From Epichloe hybrida (lineage: Eukaryota; Ascomycota; Sordariomycetes; Hypocreales; Clavicipitaceae): a stretch of 64,000 bases of DNA. Shown here one piece after another: positions 57,501 to 64,000 of this stretch. Numbering within the stretch: the stretch's first letter is position 1; each line of letters starts with the position of its first letter. Location: positions 1 to 64,000 of the forward strand of contig JAFEKR010000088.1 of assembly GCA_019022495.1 (NCBI GenBank). Direction: 5' to 3'. The position numbers and the translations under genes were made by a program. The notes beneath the pieces were generated by a model. The model was not told the DNA's origin. It did not search any database and worked only from the letters and a program-made list of their open reading frames with translations.

Positions 57501-58118
57501 CATTAGCTCGGAGTTACCGAAGATACAGCTAGAGAACGTCGCAAGCTCATCCCTATACTCGCGCGCAGCTCTTTGAAATTCAGTTTCGCTGTGGCTCTGG
57601 GCTCGGCAATGAATGGATGCCCGGCGATCAAAGGCCCCTTGGCGAGGTTGCGGGTTTTCAGCTTGAATGATCAACGGTTTGGCGGATTGAGTCAGACTGC
57701 CCTTGCGAGCGGACATGGCTGCTCTCCTGGGATCCTGGCGAGCAGGTGAGCGATCCGAGGGCGTCGTCGGTTCGGGGGGCGGGTGACTGTCGAATAACAG
57801 CGATGCATTCGCGGGCCCAAGAGCGTCTTGCATGACGATGATGCGAACATCCTTGACGTCAAGCTCGACATCCTCACTGTAATCGAAAGCATGGGCAGTT
57901 GTCGTTCCGGGAGTAGTTGGGGTAGTAGAAAGCGGGAAAACTTGGTCATTCCGGTGTTGGTAGAGCGCCTGGGTATCCGGAAACAGGAGATTGCGCGTGT
58001 GGATATCCTCTTGCACGGATTCGAGAGATAAAATCGGGCGAGATGTGCTGTTATTGTCTGTTTCAACCGAGGGTGAAGCGGAACCCCCAGAGCCCAAGTG
58101 AAGCAATCTTCCCAACAT
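54501..58118 (-). CDS. LST4: folliculin-interacting protein homologue (LST4/FNIP type)
   Basis: Partner of the folliculin homologue Lst7; the complex acts on Rag GTPases in TORC1 nutrient signalling at the vacuole. Single exon, 1205 residues. The N-terminal FNIP block is clear: VQEDIHTRNLLFPDTQALYQ, DQVFPLS, then DVRIIVMQDA. A longin/DENN-like middle follows (MYAVVLVVQIPQVVSRIS; WDIIMRTLTHLQSLVATTI; AIWTFKWAAPLGLTAFFHNLL; ARTVIISNDKMAARRLIFLLSAFLP). Long Ser/Arg-rich low-complexity inserts are typical of filamentous fungi. The C terminus holds a last conserved part (RWVDVSSVLIADTTSNTISRI ... SILRDAVRDWVASMDAIE). The ATG at 58118 gives MLGRLLHLGS, in line with homologues. Family call rests on motif memory, not alignment. 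Confidence 0.83.
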   Translation of the reverse strand: MLGRLLHLGSGGSASPSVETDNNSTSRPILSLESVQEDIHTRNLLFPDTQALYQHRNDQVFPLSTTPTTPGTTTAHAFDYSEDVELDVKDVRIIVMQDALGPANASLLFDSHPPPEPTTPSDRSPARQDPRRAAMSARKGSLTQSAKPLIIQAENPQPRQGAFDRRASIHCRAQSHSETEFQRAAREYRDELATFSSCIFGNSELMAYKGTSTKVHVVPSAARVNESAASSIFGDGRSSIGRSSGRSSKLSQSYSSQVISPTLGTGHFPGGVPSRQNDKRKVLITRLFPVNLAVDDADSNATPQNHYSGEDSSEFPFPSPGKESAQRKKKLQPKQRRTPMYAVVLVVQIPQVVSRISSALPTKSLFRESGSYNDQDLFSSSYNSTKAGWNMSGSVTYGDAADAIDIEDRIDSLTQHWDIIMRTLTHLQSLVATTIHAMLKQADSASPGPHIGPSHANMVSHTPSTSDRRGSELPRAKPPKSTTKLVSLWPNCLADDIKIASEVGLARSRIVMGVSAARVVTGQGRWGIWRDEAIWTFKWAAPLGLTAFFHNLLTGFLSTHTDWLQALCGPAYGKRAALVRRTRNEEDLSLPARTVIISNDKMAARRLIFLLSAFLPANQQIHTTRAHRPSMSASIGGYSNSPPTFIIPVLREESLRRKINRRSGLRRASHSRNTSQSARNATVVPPQLAQIGIDRNDQRRASDATSVRTTNLPMPGTDMVTRKSSAATTTTIMAETTTPHFTSVQQRDNQRRPRPGSSGSVAADDLKRSLKRGDSSSSGQAGCVSRPPSSGLKWGSLIGGLWSPRRRDSMDSGTYGQGSAELRSPVKSSFGRVDKLSEMVRESPEELIEGGVAARRRGVDARDVGTPRESFTGVRGRGSFAQADRTPDPNGAFESPVKTSINAEDGVIDVDVPFPDYITSFESAISSPSSSGYLSTLGLPNGLETFEQTRFAIEGDLPLNAAGWLNRFHPDFALQALPPQDNLIDQIKAAMRAEPTPAPTSSQGHVATERWVDVSSVLIADTTSNTISRIIYRRLVRPKAVLGRTGGTHTGTLGPAGNIMLTPSILPYETQLEEEWIEESIFSCDDSLRDAVDKVVYMDGDGSKGSSTNSSQTRSDIHDSIESDSTMPDTLSEITQLARPDPALNAPRTQCKTVILSALEDMFREAVDKRDGNHVGLKNNRLDGHCQSILRDAVRDWVASMDAIE

Positions 58119-59500
58119 GGCGCGAAGTAGATATATAACCTACAATGTAGTGGTTGGGGGTGGGGGGTGGGGGGTTGGAGCTGAGGATGTCGTCTGCGAA
58201 GACTGCCCAAATACCCAAGAGAATCGCTTTGATTAAAACGATCGACAGCTATCGAGGTCGCGAGAGACGGATACTTCAAGTCCAGCGCGCGGCCATCATC
58301 AGAGGCAGCGAATTCAACGACTCCCGTAGTGCATGCATAGTCAACGTGAGCGGGTGTAAAATCCGAGCTCACCAGAATGCTGTTGAAGACGATAAGCTTC
58401 CTCCGCGTGAGTGCAAGTCTTGGCTATTCAGCGCGCTGAACCTGGTAAGTGCAGTGCTGTCGGCCCAAGAGAAGAGAAAATTTTTTACTATAAGTCACTA
58501 GCACTTGGAATAAAGTAGACAGGTGGTCGGGAAAATTGAGGCCCGAGTCAGTTCTTGCGCAAGCGTCAAGAGACGGCGGTGGAGGCTGAGTGAGTCGACA
58601 GCCCAGTGCAGCGAGTGAACAGGACGAGGTAGACGGTGAAAAGCACTGCAATCAGACAGCGCGCAAAGCAAAAATCGGTGAGTCAAGAGACCAAGACTGG
58701 CGAGATTCGAACGGCGGCAATTATAACAGAGAAGGATGAAAGAAAACACAAGCCTGTCCGTTTTCGAGGAGGCTTCCTGCACGTGCGTACCGTCGGTGCG
58801 ACTGCCCGACCTACTACTCCGAAGACCGGGTGCCGCGGCGCGAGAAGAAGAGCCGGTGAGCGTTGCTTGTACAAGGGACCGTGGTGACAACACAGAGTGG
58901 CGCAGACGAAGACAAAAACAGTTGAGTTGTTTGTCGTTTGATCCTGCAACGAGGCCAAGTTTCACCCACGTCCTTTTGCTTTGGCGGCGTCGTGCGGTGA
59001 GGAGAAGGGGGCAAGGTGTGAAGTTGGCCGTTGATGGAAGAAGGAAGGATGGGTCGAGTGGACGGGAGGTCGAAGGCAGATGAACCAATGATTGGTACGG
59101 ACTACTCCGAACAGCAGCGTAAAATGCCAGGCAGCTGCGAGCTGCGAGCACTGAAATACAGGAAAGTGCGGGCAGCTGCAGATAAGCGCAGGCAAGGGGC
59201 AAGTGCGAGGGTCAGATTGGGCGCGCGGCAGGTTGCACGTCGCAGGTTGCACGTCTACACGTCTACACGTCAAACATCCAAAACCCAGAAAGTCGAGTCG
59301 GGTCATGCAGACAAAGCCCGTATAATACATGTACATATTTATTTATTCATTACATGACGAAGGTGTCTGGTGGTCTGGGTCTCTCATGCCAGCGAGGGAC
59401 CTCGATCCCCAAGCAGGATAGCAGGATACGCGTTTTGTTGACGTGCGGACACGCTATTGCGGGTTTTGATCCGTACAGCCGACGAGACCTGTTGAGGTGG
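58119..59500. promoter_or_regulatory. upstream region of the FNIP-like gene to the edge of the AT-rich block
   Basis: 1.4 kb of normal GC content, with a G-rich GGGTGGGGGGT stretch near 58155-58175 and a GTACGGACTACTCCGA motif at 59095-59110. No supported gene. Confidence 0.4.
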
Positions 59501-61699
59501 ATAATGGCTTACGTAATAGTTGAACATAATTATATAGGGCTTAGCTAGACTATAGACTAAAGTAATATAACCATTATTATCCCTATTAATTTTAGTACCA
59601 CTTTATAGTAATAAGACTAGGACTTTATATTACCCTTTAGTTAGCTTAAATTATTACTAGACTTAAATATCCAATACCTAAGAATATATAATAAATAACT
59701 TCTAAGAGATTATTAGGTTAAATAATTAAAGAACTATAAACTAGACTAAAGGTAAGAGGAGTTATAAACTTTATTAGAGTATAACTATAGCTAGAAATAA
59801 TATAGAAAAATAATAGAATATAGCTATAGTTATTACTATATTTAAGGAGATTATCTAGCTAAGGTTAGAAAACATTACTATTAGATAACATAAGAATATT
59901 AAGGACTATAGGACTTAATAGGATAGATATAGAACTATAGGGCTATATAAAACTTATAAATAACCACTAGGGAAAGTTCTTAGAATACCTATAATAAGAT
60001 AGCTAATAGCTACTTAGTATAGGATAGGTAATAAGAACTAATTATTAGGAGAGGGGATATTATAATAAAGAATAGGAAAGTCCTATTATAGGAAATAAAT
60101 AGGCTAGATACCTAAATAAAGAATAACCCTAGAAGAATAAGCATAAAGAATAATTACTAAAACACTATAGCGCTAGTATAGTATAATACTAGTAGCCTAG
60201 ATAGTAAATAATTATAACCTTATTTAATTTAGGTAGTTACAAACTAGTGGGTTAGATATAGACTAGACACTAGTAAATAGGGCATTTAAACTTAGGAAAT
60301 TAAGAAATACTATAAACTTTACTTAAGCCTAGGAATCTAACCCTAGGAAATAATATTTACACACTTAGTAAAATAGGCACTATAATATAGTAAGTAAATA
60401 GAAGATAGATAATAGTGAATAGTAGTTATAACCTTAGAGAATTTTCTAACCTTAGAATTTAACCTAAACCATAGAACTTAGGCGTAGGAACGCGTATTTA
60501 TATACTTAGTAACATAGGAATTTTACCTTTAGTTAATAGAAAACTAGTATATATTATAATAGATATAATATAATATAGACCTTAAACTTATAACTTTAAG
60601 AAGCATATAGGAAGTGCTATAAACTAGGAAAATCACTTATAGGATATGCTATAAAACTTACTAGGAGTGTTTACTTACTAAAGTAACTACACTAAGAAGC
60701 TATAATGTTTATGTGGTATTATAACTATAGACACTCTAGTAAATATGCTAGATATAGTGTAAACTAAAGACTAAACTTTATGCTTTAAGAAACTAGCTAT
60801 AGTAGCTCTTAACCTTAAAAATATTAGTTTATAGGGAGGATTATACCACTATAATTAGAGGTATAGCACACAGACTATACCCTTACTTTTAACTTACTTT
60901 TAACATTACTTAGTCACTTATCTAATCTTTTAATTAAATAGTATAGTATAAGTAAAGTACTATATACTATATTTATAATAGGAGATTACTTAAATTAGGA
61001 AGGTTTAGACTTAGTAAGAAGGAGTTAGGGAGGGTAAGAGTAAAAAGGTTTTATTTTAGGGGGGACTAGAATAGTTTTTCTTTTTCCTTCTTTTCTTAGG
61101 CTAGGCAAATACTAAGTAATAAATTATATATAATAATTTAAGTTTAGCCTTAAATATTTTCTATCTTCTTAAAAACTTTATTATAATAAAGTTTATAAGC
61201 TCTTTTAATAAAAAAACCCTAACTTTACTATCTAATCTTAGTTAAAGGATTAGATATATTATTAACAGAATCATACCCTATTAATACTAATCTGTGCTAG
61301 GAAACCATTAAACTCCTATTTCCTATCTTAATTACTTTATATAAGATTAGGCTTTAGCGAAACTAAACGCTAGGACTTATAAAGAATTAGACTTAAGTTT
61401 AGACTTAGAATAGGATAATAGAAAATTCTTAGAGTTTATTCCTAGCCCTATTAGCCTTATTTACCCTCTAAAACCGCCTTATTTAGTAAATAAAATCTTA
61501 CTACTTTTCCCTTCTCTATTGCTTTAATTTAAAGAACCTATTAAAATTAGAGAAACTAGATAAATAATTAATATAGGTAGTTCTTTCTTCCCTATAAACC
61601 TAACTATAAGCAAGGGAATTACTTTCTCTAGCTTACTAAAAGATAGGCTAGCTAAGGAATATCTAAAATATTATAAAATAATAGCTATAATAGCTTAAG

Positions 61700-62600
61700 C
61701 TCTAAAAGAATATATTAATACCTTTACGTGTTTAATATTTATCTAGGGCCTATAAGGGAAAGTAGCTCTCTAGTATAAGGACTTAGAATATAAAGATAGG
61801 ACTTAGGAATAAATAGCCTTAAAATTCCTAGCTAAGTTTAAAAACCCTAATCTATTTATTAAGATTTTTACTTAGTAAGAGGTATATAGTTTTATATAAG
61901 AACCTAGTAAGACACTAAATACTTATATTTAATAAGCTAAGTATTTAGCTTTAAAATTAAAATCTAATATATAATAAGTTCTCTTTACTAACTTTATTAC
62001 CTATCTAGTAAATAGAGAAGTAAATACTTAATTATAAGAGAGAGTATTAGACTATTTATTTATATTAAGTAAGTAAATAGATAGTATAGCCTTAAAGGAC
62101 TTAATAATATCTAACCTAAAACTTATCTTATATAACTACTACTTATTTACTTCTAAAAAGATATTATAACTATTTAAAGATAAAGTCTTAATAGCTAGGA
62201 TAGGACCTCTTTAGAAATAAATAGAAAAATAATAGAGAAAAGAGAAATAAGCTACTAACTAAATAGTAAAGCTAGTGAGATAACTAGAAGTATTCTAGGC
62301 CTAAGCTATTAAGAATATTTAATAAATAGCTAGTTAATATAATTAATTAAAATATAATTTAAATAATAGACCCTAATCTCTAGGAAAACCTTTAGGAAAT
62401 AATATTAGTATATATCCTTAAGATAAACCCTAGAGGGACCTAGACTTCTTCTAGTGTTTCTTATATAGTAAATAAGGATATATAGGTTATAACTACACTA
62501 GGAAGGATAAATACTTATCTAAAGACTTTAATAGACACTAAGACTAGTAGGCTTATAAAAGGCTATAAATAAAGAGAGATTACTAAAGAGAATTAGATAA
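61700..62600 (+). mobile_element. relic of an LTR-retrotransposon gag gene (RIP-mutated)
   Basis: One frame, read through many stops, resembles a Gypsy-type gag: a 'YL.G' segment near 61740 followed by charged helices, and at 62455-62496 a codon series with exact C-x2-C-x4-H-x4-C spacing in which three of the four ligand codons are TAT/TAC, each one G-to-A or C-to-T change from Cys or His. LTRs were not located. Confidence 0.5.
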
Positions 62601-62724
62601 CTTAAACTAAACTAATTTTATTAGCGCTATAGAAATAGACTAACTAATCCTACCTAAAGAGAATTAGATAACTTAAACTAAACTAATTTTATTAGCGCTA
62701 TAGAAATAGACTAACTAATCCTAC
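62583..62724. repeat. perfect 71-bp tandem duplication inside the RIP block
   Basis: Two identical 71-bp copies start at 62583 and 62654, and the start of the unit (CTAAAGA) occurs again at 62725. Confidence 0.95.
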
Positions 62725-64000
62725 CTAAAGAATATATTCTTAATTTAAAACTCTGAAGATACTATAACACTACTAAAGGGAAAGGAAAAGGCAAATAAGC
62801 TAGTATTTACTAGAGGACTAGCTAAGAGAATTATTAAATTAAGGACTAAACCTAAGAATATGTTAAGCAAACTATTATAATAATAAATCAAAGAAATTCT
62901 AGAATTAGATAAGACTATATAGGAGAGAAATAATCTAAGTCTAAGTACACATTAACTACTCTAGGAAATAAGTACTAAGGAATTCTAATAAATACTTCTT
63001 ACACTATAACTATATCTAGAGAAGACTATAGTAAACCCTTATAAACTTACTACTAGTCTTACTCTAAGAGAAGTAGTAATAGGTAATATTACTTTAAACC
63101 CCTAACCTTATTAAAGATTAGCTTTAGAGAATATCTAAGCTACTAAAGAATATAAAGTCTTACTATTTAACCTAGGAAAATAGTTAAGTAAAACTATAGT
63201 ATTTATTAGTATTCTATAACTTCTTTAGATAGCTCTAATTATCTAATAGTAACTAAGCTATTTAATATAATATTATTAAAAAATAAAAAGCAATAAAGTA
63301 AAGTTAATGGTTTTTAATCTTATAGAACTATATAAAGAAGTAGTATACCCTAATATACTAGTCTATAAGTCTTTAGGATATATTATAGCCTATATTAAAG
63401 GCATCTAGTGTAACTTAGCCTTACTTAATAGTAGCTTAAGTATAGAATTAGTAAGCAAGAGCTACCTAAAAAGACATAGACTTCTAACTATTTAACTTTA
63501 AGAAAAATAATCTATTTAGCTAGTAAATAATAGAAATTAGCAGATTTCTTACTATACTTACCTCTAGATTATAGTAAGCAAAATCCTAGTATTATTAAAA
63601 TGTTATATAATACTAGCTTAGGAATAGGATATATTATTAGGAAAAGTTTAGCTATAAAGAGTAAATGCTATTAAATATTATAGATAGGAAAAGATTATAA
63701 TTACTAGGATAAAAGGGGAAACTTAAACTTTACTAATATATTTATACCTAGACTTATTTTAAAGATCTAATATAAGAGCTTAGCTACTATAGAGAACAAA
63801 TCTAGAGAAGATTATAGAGTTTATAGAAGATAACTAGAAAATTCTAGAGGAAGTTAAATAGCTCCTAAGGGGATTAAATAGCTAGATTATAAAAGAAGCT
63901 AAGAACTAGGAGTTAAAAAACTAAGCATTATAAATAATAAAGTTAGCGATTATTTACGTTTTCTTAATCTACTATAGCTAGTAAATAAGATTAGAATAAT

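Larger units (their letters stand above)
59500..64000. repeat. AT-rich block with strong RIP signature
   Basis: From about 59510 the sequence becomes very AT-rich. CG, CA and TG are scarce while TA, CTA/TAG and AAT are abundant, as expected when CpA is converted to TpA on both strands by RIP. No long open frame exists on either strand. It continues past the right edge. Confidence 0.9.

Overview
The window is nuclear DNA of a filamentous ascomycete. Genes are dense and carry short introns (about 55-180 nt) with GTAWGT-like donors and CTRAY branch sites. The protein set matches Sordariomycetes, and I infer Hypocreales from protein resemblance and from a recurrent GTACGGAGTAC-type intergenic motif; the genus cannot be read off the sequence. 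The last 4.5 kb is an AT-rich block with the signature of repeat-induced point mutation (RIP).

Layout, left to right. Positions 1-13 kb hold housekeeping genes: 5' part of RIO2 kinase (-), proteasome subunit RPN1 (+), an OPT-family transporter (-), 5-formyltetrahydrofolate cyclo-ligase (+) and the importin MTR10 (+). After 2 kb of leader/intergenic DNA comes a large Cys-rich protein with about five Zn2Cys6-like modules and a Gln-His repeat tail (15.2-18.6 kb). A four-exon Ras GTPase (-, 20.2-21.2 kb) is followed by a 5.6-kb gene-poor island (21.2-26.8 kb). Positions 26.8-39.2 kb are compact: an eight-exon MoCF-domain protein (-), GMF (+), NBP35 (-), tRNA-Gln(CTG) (-), deoxyhypusine hydroxylase (+), RNA polymerase I subunit RPA12 (-) and cohesin loader SCC2 (+). 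Next are a vacuolar Ca2+/H+ exchanger (+) and a short-chain dehydrogenase (-), each with an apparent one-base frameshift. Positions 47.4-58.1 kb hold mitochondrial DnaJ MDJ1 (+), a DNAJC8-like J-protein (-), DEAD-box helicase DBP10 (+) and a folliculin-interacting protein homologue of the LST4/FNIP type (-).

The most unusual locus is at 45.5-46.1 kb on the minus strand. What looks like a five-copy minisatellite of about 84 bp resolves into a small secreted-protein gene: a signal-peptide exon, four micro-exons of 21-27 nt each encoding one 7-9-residue peptide repeat, and a last exon, separated by five nearly identical phase-1 introns of 56-70 nt. The introns are much more alike than the exons, and every internal exon can be skipped without shifting the frame. 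A TATA box and an 18-bp direct repeat lie just upstream. This is my best candidate for an undescribed system: a hypervariable, combinatorially spliced secreted peptide gene that grows by intron-exon unit duplication.

Most other genes serve ribosome biogenesis and translation (RIO2, DBP10, RPA12, LIA1), chromosome and proteasome function (SCC2, RPN1) or cofactor/Fe-S metabolism (FAU1, NBP35). They look like ordinary core genome and not a functional cluster.
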